In this document: positions 15,466 to 23,585 of the stretch, piece after piece | How the letters are laid out: each line of letters opens with the position of its first letter | Numbering within the stretch: position 1 is the first letter of the stretch | Assembly (NCBI RefSeq): GCF_900177675.1 | Contig: NZ_FXWM01000001.1 | Coordinates: 5,217,001-5,281,000 of the forward strand | DNA: 64,000 nucleotides | Direction: 5' to 3' | From: Bacillus sp. OV166 | GTDB lineage: Bacteria; Bacillota; Bacilli; Bacillales; Cytobacillaceae | The notes under the pieces: generated by a model | Databases searched by the model: none | Told to the model about the DNA's origin: nothing | Seen by the model: only the letters and a program-made list of their open reading frames with translations | Position numbers and translations under genes: made by a program

Positions 15466-16344
15466 TCAAGCATGGTGTTCAGAAGAATTATTATCTGCCG
15501 CCCATTTCTTAACTTCACGGAGGGACGCAAACGATTTCACAGTTACTCTTTCTTCAAAGATGTTTTTGATTGTTCGAACTAAGGGTTCTTCTGGGTCTTT
15601 TGTATACAGAAAAATAGTTGTAGGTGCAAGCGATAAAAGTGGTGCAATGGAAGCAGAATCGACATAAACAGGATGATTAACAAGTAACTTCCGGTCAATC
15701 AATCTAATTAATTCAGCTCTTTTCATCTCTACAAACTGGTCGTTATAAAAAGTAATTTCCTCGTCAAACAATAAATGAAGAACATCCATTTTTGGTTCCC
15801 TGTTCAGTAAAAAGTCCCTGAGCATTTGCACAAACATTTGATACTCCTGCTCCATTTTATATTCATCAATAGCAATCTCAACATAACCTTCAAGTAACTG
15901 GAGGTATGGCCGCAAACGAAATTTATGAAAGGAGTCAAACGAAAAAGAAATATCATCCTGAAAGATATACTCGATGGCTGCTTTAATATTAGGCTCTTCA
16001 TTTGAATCCTTCAAAAAGACAATCAGGTCTTCTCTTTGACCTTCAAGAATAGAATAGATAATTTCCATTATCTGTTGTTGTACTTCTAGATCCTCATAAA
16101 AATAACGGTTTTTTAAAATTTCCCTGAACCAATCGTCACGTTTTATGTTCGTAATAAATTCGTAAAATGCATTTTTAACCATAGTAGAAATTTCAATGGA
16201 TAAGAAGCTACCTAAAAATTTTACTATATGTTGATCTTCTATTAGAAGAATAGTTTCTTTATCATAATTATTTGGTAAGTACTCCAGCAAGTGGTAATAA
16301 AACTTTTGAGCATCCAGCTTGCTTTGGAAGATGATTTCCGCCAA
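15466..16344 (-). CDS. ytxC: Sporulation protein YtxC family
   Basis: This 292-residue protein has the length, position (dnaI-ytxC-thrS order) and character of Bacillus YtxC, annotated as a putative sporulation protein. It is alpha-helical, acidic and has no signal peptide. C-terminal blocks YHxxL/LLFDEEITFYNDQFVEM and the TIFLYTKDPEEPLVRTIKNIFEERV segment look conserved. The start is TTG with GGGGGG upstream; no ATG competes. A terminator separates it from dnaI. The biochemical role is unknown. Confidence 0.85.
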   Translation of the reverse strand: MAEIIFQSKLDAQKFYYHLLEYLPNNYDKETILLIEDQHIVKFLGSFLSIEISTMVKNAFYEFITNIKRDDWFREILKNRYFYEDLEVQQQIMEIIYSILEGQREDLIVFLKDSNEEPNIKAAIEYIFQDDISFSFDSFHKFRLRPYLQLLEGYVEIAIDEYKMEQEYQMFVQMLRDFLLNREPKMDVLHLLFDEEITFYNDQFVEMKRAELIRLIDRKLLVNHPVYVDSASIAPLLSLAPTTIFLYTKDPEEPLVRTIKNIFEERVTVKSFASLREVKKWAADNNSSEHHA

Positions 16345-16447
16345 CCAAATCCCCCCTTTAAGCCAATCTTTGTTAATATATATGGGGGACTTGGCTAAAA
16401 TAGAAGTTAGCTAACAGTTGCTTTTGTTATTTACAGAAAAAAATACA

Positions 16448-16482
16448 AAAAAAAAGACTGCTGACCTGTTTCAGCAATCCGG
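16448..16482 (-). terminator. Terminator after dnaI
   Basis: GATTGCTGA / TCAGCAGTC stem with loop AACAGG, then a long T run on the minus strand. Confidence 0.88.
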
Positions 16483-16492
16483 AAAACACGTT

Positions 16493-17422
16493 TTATTCCC
16501 GTCTATTTGGACCATCGACCATCACTGGCACACTCAGGGAGCGGATTCTCTCCATGATTCGTCGGGCTTTCATTTTCTCTTCTTCGCCCCGCTGGCTGTA
16601 GGTTAGATGATGCTCCAGCTCCCCAAAATTAAAGTTTGAGGTAAAAAATGTCGGCAGACTTTCAAGCATACGGAACTGTAAAATTGGCCCTAAAACTTCA
16701 TCCCTTGTCCAACTCGAGACAGCTTCCGCACCAATATCATCAAGCATTAGAATCGGTTCTCTTTTTAACGCTTCAATTTTCTCATTCAAAGTCGAATCCG
16801 CAATCGAACTTTTCATTTCCCTTAATAGTTCAGGGACATAGACAATCATCGAAGAAATCTGTTTTTTTGCCAATTCATTGGCGATTGCCCCTAATAGATA
16901 GGACTTCCCGACACCGAATTTCCCGTAAAGAAAGAGGCCCTTTGGTTTTTTACCTGCCTCATAATTCATTAAAAAGGTTGCAGCCTTATCTCCGGCATCC
17001 AGCCTGCCTGAGTCTCCTTCAAAGTCTTCAAAGGTGGCCTCAAGTATGTCTCTTGGCACATATAGACTTTTGATTAGTTTTTCATTTTTCTTTTTTTCAT
17101 CTGCCATGATTTTTCGAGGACAGCGTTTATAAACAACATCAATAGAGTTTCGAGATAATACCAATTCTGGGTGATATCCCTTCATGAAATTGATGCAGTT
17201 ATCCAGACTTTCACATTTGTGGCATTCCTTGCTTTGGTTCGTATACTCGTACAGTTTACTCATGCTTTTATCAATCATGGATTGATCAATCTCATTTTGA
17301 TGTTCTGCTAAAAAAGCTTGAATATCCGGATTTTCAAGAACTTGCCTGCGTTGTTGTTCATATCGTTTTTGAAAGCTTTCATTAGAAGCTAATCTTTTCA
17401 ATGTTCGATTGATTTTTTCCAA
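16493..17422 (-). CDS. dnaI: Primosomal protein DnaI (helicase loader)
   Basis: An AAA+ ATPase that loads the DnaC hexameric helicase at oriC and at restart sites. The N-terminal helicase-binding domain has a zinc-type cysteine set (C67, C70, C76, C101). The AAA+ domain shows Walker A YGKFGVGKSY (about 166-175), Walker B LMLDDIGAE and sensor FFTSNFNFGELE. It has 309 residues, as usual. The start is TTG with AGGGGGTGA upstream. It follows dnaB by about 13 bp; the two work in the same loading pathway. Confidence 0.96.
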   Translation of the reverse strand: MEKINRTLKRLASNESFQKRYEQQRRQVLENPDIQAFLAEHQNEIDQSMIDKSMSKLYEYTNQSKECHKCESLDNCINFMKGYHPELVLSRNSIDVVYKRCPRKIMADEKKKNEKLIKSLYVPRDILEATFEDFEGDSGRLDAGDKAATFLMNYEAGKKPKGLFLYGKFGVGKSYLLGAIANELAKKQISSMIVYVPELLREMKSSIADSTLNEKIEALKREPILMLDDIGAEAVSSWTRDEVLGPILQFRMLESLPTFFTSNFNFGELEHHLTYSQRGEEEKMKARRIMERIRSLSVPVMVDGPNRRE

Positions 17423-17435
17423 TTTTGGTCACCCC

Positions 17436-18824
17436 CTATTTGCGAAACGCTTTTAACTTTTCTTCAATCGCACGCTTTTTCGCTTCAACTTCACTGTTGT
17501 TTCCTTGCGCGGGATCTTTGTCTGCATCTTTCGTACTTTCATCAAACCAGTCAGGAATTAACTCTGTCCGAATTGGTTTTTTATTAGACGACCTTGTAGT
17601 TTTTTTGCTTTCTGTTACCTTATGTTCCTCATTCTTCGCGAGCTCCATCGCTTCTTTCACCGTTTTCACTTGTTTCCTTGCCCAATGACTAGCGATTGAC
17701 TCGACAAAACCCTTTGTAAATTTCATGTCCGTTTTTCTCATAACCACTTCAATTAGGACATTTACCACACCTGGGGGAAGTTTATATTTAATCATGATCT
17801 CTTCTAAGGTTTTCAAATTGGCATTCGAAGGTTCAACACCGCCTGAGATTTCTTTAAAAACGATGAGTGGCGGGGTCGTCTCATAAGAGCGAATTAATTT
17901 TTCTTCCTGTGTTTTAGGTTCGGTTATTTGAGTTTGATGAACGATTGGTTGTGTTCGGTTAATAAGACTCGGAAGTTGATCGTAATTGACAAATTGATAC
18001 CAATCACGAGCCCCCTTTCTCAAGTCCTCAATATCAATTTCTTCATGCTCGTTAATAGCACCCAAGATGAAATTTTTCATTTCGATTGCATCAATTTGAT
18101 ACAGAAATGCAAGATTACTAATTACACTTTTTACTTTTGGTGTTAGCGATTTTTTGGGAACAAGTGATTCATTCAGCCCTGCTGTTAACAAATCAAAATC
18201 AAACGTGTCCACACCAATTTGGATCGGACTCGGCTCATTCCGACCAATAAACTGTTGATTTTCTTCCTCTTGTAATTCTTCGGAAAGGGCTTGAATATAT
18301 TGCATACTGCCAGGGGCCCCTGATGCAAACACGTCCTGAAAGGCTCTTGTAACATCTACATACTCTTCTTCCCTTGGCTTTTGTTGATCACTAAAAAAGC
18401 GCTTCAGACGAGAGAAATGGTTTTTTCCAATTTTTCGATAAAGATAAATATTTAACATCCCATCTAAAAAGAATTGCTCAGGACTTAAAGGTGGATGCAG
18501 TTCATAGATGAAGGACCGTCCCCCTTCATCTGTTTTGACACGCGTCTTTAATAAACCAATGCCTTCAAGCTTCAATCTGGCTTCGTAAATATCCTTTAAG
18601 TTCATCTCTAAGAGATTCATCAATAAATGATGAGTGGAAGACTCAGACCAGAGCCGATTTTCCTCTAACTCCGCCCAGAGCGTCATATATAAACTAAAGC
18701 AAGTTGACCCAATCAATGGCTGATATAAAAACGTCAGCACTTTACGGTCATACTCATGCAGCAGCCCATCAGCCGCAACTATATAACGGTCGATAGGGAG
18801 AATTTCCTGCCAATGCTGCGCCAT
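17436..18824 (-). CDS. dnaB: Replication initiation and membrane attachment protein DnaB
   Basis: Gram-positive DnaB (not the E. coli helicase) works with DnaD and DnaI in helicase loading and membrane attachment of the origin. The 462-residue protein has the N-terminal DDBH1 winged-helix region, a middle linker and the C-terminal DDBH2 domain around LKTLEEIMIKYKLPPGVVNVLIEVVM. Then come a basic, lysine-rich tail and an RAIEEKLKAFRK ending. GGAG precedes the ATG. It lies between nrdR and dnaI. Confidence 0.95.
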   Translation of the reverse strand: MAQHWQEILPIDRYIVAADGLLHEYDRKVLTFLYQPLIGSTCFSLYMTLWAELEENRLWSESSTHHLLMNLLEMNLKDIYEARLKLEGIGLLKTRVKTDEGGRSFIYELHPPLSPEQFFLDGMLNIYLYRKIGKNHFSRLKRFFSDQQKPREEEYVDVTRAFQDVFASGAPGSMQYIQALSEELQEEENQQFIGRNEPSPIQIGVDTFDFDLLTAGLNESLVPKKSLTPKVKSVISNLAFLYQIDAIEMKNFILGAINEHEEIDIEDLRKGARDWYQFVNYDQLPSLINRTQPIVHQTQITEPKTQEEKLIRSYETTPPLIVFKEISGGVEPSNANLKTLEEIMIKYKLPPGVVNVLIEVVMRKTDMKFTKGFVESIASHWARKQVKTVKEAMELAKNEEHKVTESKKTTRSSNKKPIRTELIPDWFDESTKDADKDPAQGNNSEVEAKKRAIEEKLKAFRK

Positions 18825-18849
18825 ATCACTCCAACCTTTCTTGTTATAA

Positions 18850-18884
18850 AATCAAAAAGAGCCAAAAACTCTTTAGCTCTTAAG
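18850..18884 (-). terminator. Terminator-like hairpin after nrdR
   Basis: AAGAGCTAAAG / TTTTTGGCTCTT pairs with mismatches and is followed by TTTTTGATTTT. It overlaps the nrdR stop. Read-through into dnaB is possible because no obvious promoter follows. Confidence 0.6.
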
Positions 18885-19341
18885 ATTTTTCTTTTTTGAT
18901 TAATTCTTTTAATTCATCAATAAAAACATTAATATCTTTAAACTGACGGTAAACAGATGCAAACCGTACATAGGCGACTTCGTCCACATGTGCCAGCCTG
19001 TCCATGACCATTTCACCGATTGCGTCACTTTTTATTTCAGAAATACCCTGACTCCTCAGATCCTTTTCAACACCATGCGTTATATCTTCTAATTCCTTTA
19101 AGGCCACCGGCCGCTTCTCACATGCCTTAATCAAGCCACGTAATATTTTATCACGGCTAAACTCTTCTCGGGTACCTTCTTTCTTGACTACAATCAGCGG
19201 TATCTCTTCAATCTTCTCAAACGTAGTAAAACGATACCCACATTCTTCACATTCGCGTCTCCTCCGTGTTGCTCGACCTTCATCAACTGGGCGAGAGTCG
19301 AGGACGCGTGTACCATAATTTTGACAAGATGGGCATTTCAT
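18880..19341 (-). CDS. nrdR: Transcriptional repressor NrdR
   Basis: A zinc-finger plus ATP-cone repressor of ribonucleotide reductase genes, sensing dATP/ATP. The 153 residues start MKCPSCQNYGTRVLDSRP; the zinc ligands are C3, C6, C31 and C34. The ATP-cone runs from about 49 to 139 (VVKKEGTREEFSRDKILRGL). I use ATG 19341 since GGAG lies about 10 bp upstream; the in-frame TTG five codons earlier overlaps that site. The nrdR-dnaB-dnaI order is conserved in Bacillus. Confidence 0.96.
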   Translation of the reverse strand: MKCPSCQNYGTRVLDSRPVDEGRATRRRRECEECGYRFTTFEKIEEIPLIVVKKEGTREEFSRDKILRGLIKACEKRPVALKELEDITHGVEKDLRSQGISEIKSDAIGEMVMDRLAHVDEVAYVRFASVYRQFKDINVFIDELKELIKKEKS

Positions 19342-19431
19342 TGTAATCAACTCCAAATCTACACTTTACTCCCGAACAAAAACGCTTACTTTCATCTTAT
19401 AAAAAAGACTATCTTTATACAAGTAGTAGTA

Positions 19432-19827
19432 CTAGGAGTTTTTTATTCCTATAAAGGTATGTAATTGATTAATCCGCTCGTAATAATAATTAATCCGCTT
19501 TTTTAAATCGGGATAGGTGCCGAGTAAGGAAAATTTTTCAGATGAAATATTAAAGTCTACTGCTGTTTCCATTGGCTTTACTCCCACAATTGTAACAATT
19601 AGAAAGCAGGGGATTGGTTTACTGATTTCAACAGCAATTTCTCCATGTTCTTTAGAAACCGTAGTGACCCGGCAATCAGCATCTTCATGGAATAACTTTT
19701 CAACAGATGCAAATAATTGATTAAACATCGCCTTATAATAATGCGTTTTTAAGGAATCATCCTTAATCTGATCTGAAGTCTCAATTTGCTTTTTAAAACG
19801 AACAAATAGGTTACCTAACATAGCCAT
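19432..19827 (-). CDS. Conserved hypothetical protein, cytosolic
   Basis: I do not recognise a named family. The 131-residue protein has no signal peptide or membrane helix. It begins with helices (FKKQIETSDQIKDDSLKTHYYKAMFNQLFASVEKLF). A beta-rich centre follows (CRVTTVSKEHGEIAVEISKPIPCFLIVTIVGV), and it ends in a helical tail (DLKKRINYYYERINQLHTF). GGAGG at good spacing and normal composition support a real gene. It lies between speD and nrdR on the same strand, with its own likely promoter after the speD terminator. Confidence 0.7.
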   Translation of the reverse strand: MAMLGNLFVRFKKQIETSDQIKDDSLKTHYYKAMFNQLFASVEKLFHEDADCRVTTVSKEHGEIAVEISKPIPCFLIVTIVGVKPMETAVDFNISSEKFSLLGTYPDLKKRINYYYERINQLHTFIGIKNS

Positions 19828-19887
19828 ACTATTCCTCCCATGATGTAGCTTTGTTCTTATTGTACAACATTAGTCTAGAAAATATAA

Positions 19888-19918
19888 AAAGAGGTGTATG
19901 TATAAATACACCTCTAAG
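19888..19918 (-). terminator. speD terminator
   Basis: AGAGGTGTAT / ATACACCTCT with loop TTATAC-like sequence, followed by TTTTTATA. Confidence 0.88.
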
Positions 19919-19937
19919 TTAATTGTTTTTATAGTGA

Positions 19938-20318
19938 CTATAAAACTTTTGCCTGTTTTACATGAACAGGACCCATGCCACGCGGAATTTCAATATTTTC
20001 ACGTGTTTGTGCATTTAATGCCTCAGCAATATAATCGGCCGCAACATTAGGATTCAAATCGCCGCAAGTGTATACATCTATGCTGGCATATCCATGTTCA
20101 GGGAAGCTGTGAATGGTAAGATGTGATTCAGAGATAATAACCACACCACTTACACCTTGTGGGGCAAATTTATGAAATGCTACTTCACGGATTTCCGCAC
20201 CTGATCTAAGAGCTGCTTCAACAAAAGTTGTTTCAATAAAATTCATATCATTTAATTTTTCAAAGTCGCATCCCCAAAGCTCAGAGATTACGTGACGTCC
20301 CATTGTTTCCATATTCAT
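19938..20318 (-). CDS. speD: S-adenosylmethionine decarboxylase proenzyme
   Basis: Decarboxylates AdoMet to supply the aminopropyl group for spermidine. This is the short bacterial class 1B type, 126 residues. It self-cleaves in VIISESHLTIHSFPEHGYAS between E64 and S65 (numbering from the first ATG), and the serine becomes the pyruvoyl group. The C-terminal IPRGMGPVHVKQAK is conserved. The first ATG has AAAGGGGG 5 bp upstream; the B. subtilis start corresponds to the second ATG. A sigma-A promoter and a structured 107-nt leader precede it. Confidence 0.96.
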   Translation of the reverse strand: MNMETMGRHVISELWGCDFEKLNDMNFIETTFVEAALRSGAEIREVAFHKFAPQGVSGVVIISESHLTIHSFPEHGYASIDVYTCGDLNPNVAADYIAEALNAQTRENIEIPRGMGPVHVKQAKVL

Positions 20319-20345
20319 TTTTCCCCCTTTAACCTTTTATGTTCT

Positions 20346-20452
20346 TTCTTGAAATCCTGTTATTGACGGTATCCGAGTAACTACCACGGGGGAAAGTTAG
20401 TCCAGAGAGGTCCTAACCCTTTAAGTAATTAATAGCTACCTGATTTCAAGAA
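20346..20452 (-). promoter_or_regulatory. Structured speD leader RNA, possible riboswitch
   Basis: An 11-bp perfect stem (TTCTTGAAATC at 20452-20442 with GATTTCAAGAA at 20356-20346, minus strand) encloses about 85 nt. Two smaller hairpins inside are GTTAG...CTAAC and GGTA...TACC, with a weaker GTAGCTA/TAATTAC. It begins about 7 nt after the predicted transcription start and ends shortly before the speD ribosome binding site. No U-tract terminator is evident. I do not recognise a known class. Confidence 0.55.
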
Positions 20453-20465
20453 GTTCACGATGACT

Positions 20466-20494
20466 AGTATACTTTGTTTATATTTTTTTTGCAA
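20466..20494 (-). promoter_or_regulatory. Sigma-A promoter of speD
   Basis: TTGCAA (20494-20489), a 17-bp spacer and TATACT (20471-20466). The predicted start, near 20459, places the structured leader at the very 5' end of the RNA. Confidence 0.75.
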
Positions 20495-20632
20495 CCTATC
20501 AATTTAAAAAACTTTATATGTTTATTTTGTAACAAGGTTAATGGGCATGTTCCATTTTTCATTCGATAAAAACACACGAAATCAAAGCTATTTTATGCAA
20601 AAAACACCCAGATGACTCAAGCAAGGCAAAAA

Positions 20633-20656
20633 AAATGCTGTCTATCGACAGCATTT
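20633..20656. repeat. 24-bp hairpin, left copy flanking the IS
   Basis: Identical to 22395-22418, including the asymmetric loop TATC, so it is a direct repeat, not an inverted one. On the minus strand it is followed by T8, giving a complete rho-independent terminator. Confidence 0.85.
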
Positions 20657-20693
20657 CAGATTGTAGACAAAAGGCATTCGAATGAGCCCATTC

Positions 20694-20724
20694 GGATGCC
20701 TTTTTATTGGATTTTTGCTCATAA
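20694..20724 (-). terminator. Terminator after the transposase gene
   Basis: GGCATCCGAATG / CATTCGAATGCC with one mismatch and loop GGCT, followed by TTTTG, inside the element's left end. Confidence 0.75.
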
Positions 20725-20755
20725 GAGCAAAATTTAGACCTACCTTTGACTATTA

Positions 20756-22126
20756 TTACGCCAATTCTGGACCTTTCCACGTCCAGCTGGCCATCTTTTT
20801 CAAGTTCATGGCAGCAAAAGTAAGCATCGCTTGCATGGACAATTTTTTTAAGCCTCTTAAGGTTGTCCAACGCATACCATGCTTTTCCTTAGCATCCGCA
20901 AAGACCCGTTCAATCGTTTCTTTACGTCTTGCGTAAATGCTTTTATTTTCTTGTGTGTGACGAAGATGATCGGCTTCTTCTATGTAATGTTCCCAAACAT
21001 GTCGCTCAATCAATTTTTTATGTTCTTTACTCTGCGTGCATTCTGAAAGTAAAGGACAATTTTGGCACTCAAACGGATTAGAGAAGTATTGACGCTTTCC
21101 ATTCTTCGTCGTCGTTGCATATTTCAGTATTTGTCCTTGCGGACAGATATAACAATCGTAGTATTCATCATAAATATACTCATGTTTTTTCATATAACCG
21201 TCCTTCGTACGAGGTCGTGTATATGGTAATGCAGGAGTCATATCATTTTCAATTACGAATTGAGCAATAGCAGGTGTTTTGTATCCAGCATCAGCAGCAA
21301 CAGCTTCAGGTTTCCCGTGTTTTTCAATGACCTTCTCAAGTAGTGGCTCGAAAATGACGCTATCATGGATATTCCCCGGGGTTACAATTGCACCCAAAAC
21401 AAAACCATTTCGATCCGAAGCCGCATGAAATGAATATGCGAACTGTTTCGTTCGCTCATCCTTTACGTAATAACCACTTTCTGGGTCAGTGGTACTTTCT
21501 TTAATTTCCTTTAATTCTTCTTTTTCAAATTTATCTGGAGGAAATGGCTTTTTTCCGTGATCATCCCGGTCTTTATTAATCTCTTCTTGTAGACGTGTTT
21601 CATAAGCCTTCGATTCCTTTCGAACTACTTTCTTTTCAAATTTACGCTTATTTGCACTAGCTTTAACATGTGTAGAATCAATAAATACGTGCTCGCTACT
21701 AATCAATTTCTTTTCTGAGGCTTCCTTTAAAATACGATAGAATATCTGTTCAAATAAATCAGTATCCTTAAAGCGTCGCTCGTAGTTTTTACCAAACGTT
21801 GAAAAGTGAGGTACCTTATCATAAAAACCAAAGCCGAGAAACCAACGATATGCCATATTCGTTTCGATTTCTGCAATGGTTTGACGCATAGAGCGAATAC
21901 CGAAGGTATATTGAATGAAAGCCATCTTTATCAATACCACAGGGTCAATACTCGGACGTCCCCGTTCAGATGAGTACATATCTTGAACAAGTGAATAGAT
22001 AAATGAAAAATCAATAGCAGCTTCTATCTTACGAACCAAGTGGTTCGCGGGTACAACTTGTTCTAAAGCTATCATTTCTATTTGATCACGATTCATCTGT
22101 GTATTTTTAGTTAGCATTTCATCCAC
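20756..22126 (-). CDS. IS1182 family transposase
   Basis: A 456-residue DDE transposase. The N-terminal DUF772-type domain has RPSIDPVVLIKMAFIQYTFG and the F/Y-rich FLGFGFYDKVPHFSTFGK motif. The catalytic set shows D in FIDSTHVKAS, D in AVAADAGYKTP, and E in RRKETIERVFADAKEKHGM. A cysteine cluster CPQGQ...CQNCPLLSEC, common in the family, lies before the last motif. The frame is complete, so the element may still be active. The gene reads towards speD. Confidence 0.94.
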   Translation of the reverse strand: MDEMLTKNTQMNRDQIEMIALEQVVPANHLVRKIEAAIDFSFIYSLVQDMYSSERGRPSIDPVVLIKMAFIQYTFGIRSMRQTIAEIETNMAYRWFLGFGFYDKVPHFSTFGKNYERRFKDTDLFEQIFYRILKEASEKKLISSEHVFIDSTHVKASANKRKFEKKVVRKESKAYETRLQEEINKDRDDHGKKPFPPDKFEKEELKEIKESTTDPESGYYVKDERTKQFAYSFHAASDRNGFVLGAIVTPGNIHDSVIFEPLLEKVIEKHGKPEAVAADAGYKTPAIAQFVIENDMTPALPYTRPRTKDGYMKKHEYIYDEYYDCYICPQGQILKYATTTKNGKRQYFSNPFECQNCPLLSECTQSKEHKKLIERHVWEHYIEEADHLRHTQENKSIYARRKETIERVFADAKEKHGMRWTTLRGLKKLSMQAMLTFAAMNLKKMASWTWKGPELA

Positions 22127-22166
22127 CTCATCTATATGTCTGTATCTTAATTATACAAAGGACTGA

Positions 22167-22338
22167 TTTAAAGGTCATTATTGATTTTAAAACTTGTTGA
22201 TTGGAGCGGAAGGCGCGAAGACTCCTGCGGGAGTACGGAGCAGGGGAGACCCCGCAGGCGCTTAAGCGCCGAGGAGGCTCCCCGCTACGCCCGCGGAAAG
22301 CGAAGCGCCTGGAGCGCAAATCAACAAACAATTTAACA
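22167..22338. repeat. Dispersed repeat family B, copy 1 (inside the IS)
   Basis: It starts with TTTAAAGGTCATTATTGATT, then GTTGATTGGAGCGGAAGGCG, CGAAGACTCCTGCGGGAG and a GC-rich palindromic middle, and ends GGAGCGCAAATCAACA. Two shorter relatives are at 49722-49799 and 50774-50891. The GC content is far above the surroundings. Confidence 0.85.
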
Positions 22339-22342
22339 AAGA

Positions 22343-22394
22343 CATAAAAAAGACTGCCGGCAAACCCAAGTTTTTCGGATTTGTCGACAGTCTG
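22343..22394 (-). terminator. Strong hairpin at the IS right end, downstream of gapB
   Basis: AGACTGTCGACAAATCC / GGTTTGCCGGCAGTCT followed by TTTTTT on the minus strand. It includes the IS right inverted repeat, so the element carries its own barrier to transcription entering from gapB. Confidence 0.75.
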
Positions 22395-22418
22395 AAATGC
22401 TGTCTATCGACAGCATTT
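22395..22418. repeat. 24-bp hairpin, right copy flanking the IS (ex-gapB terminator)
   Basis: Direct copy of 20633-20656. It touches the last base of the gapB stop codon, where a terminator hairpin for gapB is expected. Confidence 0.85.
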
Positions 22419-23449
22419 TATCCGACCTTTATTTGTGATGATTTTGCTATTTCCTCTGCAACATACATGGTGAGATCCACGACACGTGAAGAATACCCCC
22501 ACTCATTATCATACCATGCTAAAACCTTTACTTTTCTTGTTCCCATCACCATTGTGGAAAGACCATCAATGATGGCAGAATGTTCATTGGTATTAAAGTC
22601 AACGGATACTAATGGTTCCATCGTCAAATCCAAAATGCCTTTTAATGGGCCATTTGCCGCTTCAATAAATGCGTTATTGACATCATCTAGGGTCACATCT
22701 TGCTTAAGATCAACTACTAAGTCAACAAGTGAAACGTTTGGTGTTGGCACACGAAGTGACATCCCATGTAATTTACCTTTTAAGTGTGGTAACACAAGTG
22801 AAATTGCCTTGGCCGCTCCTGTTGTTGTTGGAATGATAGATTGTCCACATGCACGAGCCCTTCGTAAATCTTTGTGAGGGTTATCGATATTTTTTTGATC
22901 ATTTGTATAGGCATGAATCGTTGTCATTAATCCGCATTCAATGCCAAACTTTTCATCTAACACCTTTGCAACAGGTGCAAGGCAGTTGGTGGTACATGAT
23001 GCATTAGAGATAATGTCATGATGCTTGATATCAAGCATTTCTTCATTAACACCCATTACAATTGTTACATCCTCATTTTTCCCTGGTGCAGTTAAGATCA
23101 CTTTCCTGGCTCCTGCTTCTAAGTGCAGTGCCGCCGCTTCACGAGCATTAAACTTTCCTGTCGCCTCTATAACAATATCAATGCCAAACTCTCTCCAGGG
23201 AAGCTCCTCTGGATTACGACTGCTTAATAGTTTAATTCTTTTGCCATTGACGATTAACTCATCATCTAAAGGGATAACTTCTCCCTGAAATGGTCCATGA
23301 TTTGTATCATATTTAAGTAAATGTGCTAATGTTTCCGCTGGATAGCTTGCATTTATGGCAACAACCTCAAGCTTATTTTCAAGGATCGCTTTTCTAAAAA
23401 CCATCCTGCCAATTCTCCCAAAACCGTTTATTGCAACTCTCGTCTTCAT
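22418..23449 (-). CDS. gapB: Glyceraldehyde-3-phosphate dehydrogenase, gluconeogenic (GapB)
   Basis: Bacillus GapB runs in the gluconeogenic direction and prefers NADP. The 343 residues begin KTRVAINGFGRIGRMVFRKA (Rossmann fold). The catalytic cysteine is in NASCTTNCLAPVA, with a histidine further on and YDNEWGYSSRVVDL near the end. The sequence NASYPAETLAHLLKYDTNHG fits GapB better than glycolytic GapA. I start at ATG 23449 (AAGGGGATGTAAA upstream); the ORF extends ten codons further upstream. A perfect CcpN-type box lies in its promoter. Confidence 0.96.
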   Translation of the reverse strand: MKTRVAINGFGRIGRMVFRKAILENKLEVVAINASYPAETLAHLLKYDTNHGPFQGEVIPLDDELIVNGKRIKLLSSRNPEELPWREFGIDIVIEATGKFNAREAAALHLEAGARKVILTAPGKNEDVTIVMGVNEEMLDIKHHDIISNASCTTNCLAPVAKVLDEKFGIECGLMTTIHAYTNDQKNIDNPHKDLRRARACGQSIIPTTTGAAKAISLVLPHLKGKLHGMSLRVPTPNVSLVDLVVDLKQDVTLDDVNNAFIEAANGPLKGILDLTMEPLVSVDFNTNEHSAIIDGLSTMVMGTRKVKVLAWYDNEWGYSSRVVDLTMYVAEEIAKSSQIKVG

Positions 23450-23469
23450 TTTACATCCCCTTTTTTGTA

Positions 23470-23515
23470 TTAATGTCATACTTAATACTTGTATTGTTGT
23501 AATTAGTATAACATA
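23470..23515 (-). promoter_or_regulatory. CcpN operators in the gapB promoter
   Basis: TATGTTATACT (23515-23505) fits the CcpN consensus TRTGHYATAYW at all 11 positions and overlaps a -10-like TATACT. TATGACATTAA (23480-23470) is a partial second match 35 bp downstream. In B. subtilis CcpN represses gapB during glycolysis. Confidence 0.7.
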
Positions 23516-23585
23516 TTTAGGTTTAATTGTGATGAATAAATTGCGGATTTTTAAAATGTTTTACAATTTAGGCAACTTAGAAACA

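Larger units (their letters stand above)
20633..22418 (-). mobile_element. IS1182-family insertion sequence inserted in the gapB terminator
   Basis: The element proper probably spans 20657-22394. Its ends are imperfect inverted repeats: CAGATTGTAGACAAA inward from 20657 and CAGACTGTCGACAAA inward from 22394. Outside both ends is the same 24-bp hairpin, AAATGCTGTC-TATC-GACAGCATTT (20633-20656 and 22395-22418), in direct orientation. I read this as a duplicated target, the original gapB terminator. One intact transposase gene is inside, and a family B repeat lies between the transposase and the right end. Confidence 0.85.

Noticed and set aside
20559..20870. 103-codon frame at the IS left end
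   Set aside because: It overlaps the end of the transposase in another frame and crosses the terminator hairpins.
22128..22331. 67-codon frame upstream of the transposase
   Set aside because: It falls in the GC-rich family B repeat and has no ribosome binding site or recognisable product.
20633..22418. The 24-bp hairpins as part of the IS terminal inverted repeats
   Set aside because: The asymmetric loop has the same orientation at both ends, so the hairpins are direct repeats; true inverted similarity starts inside them.
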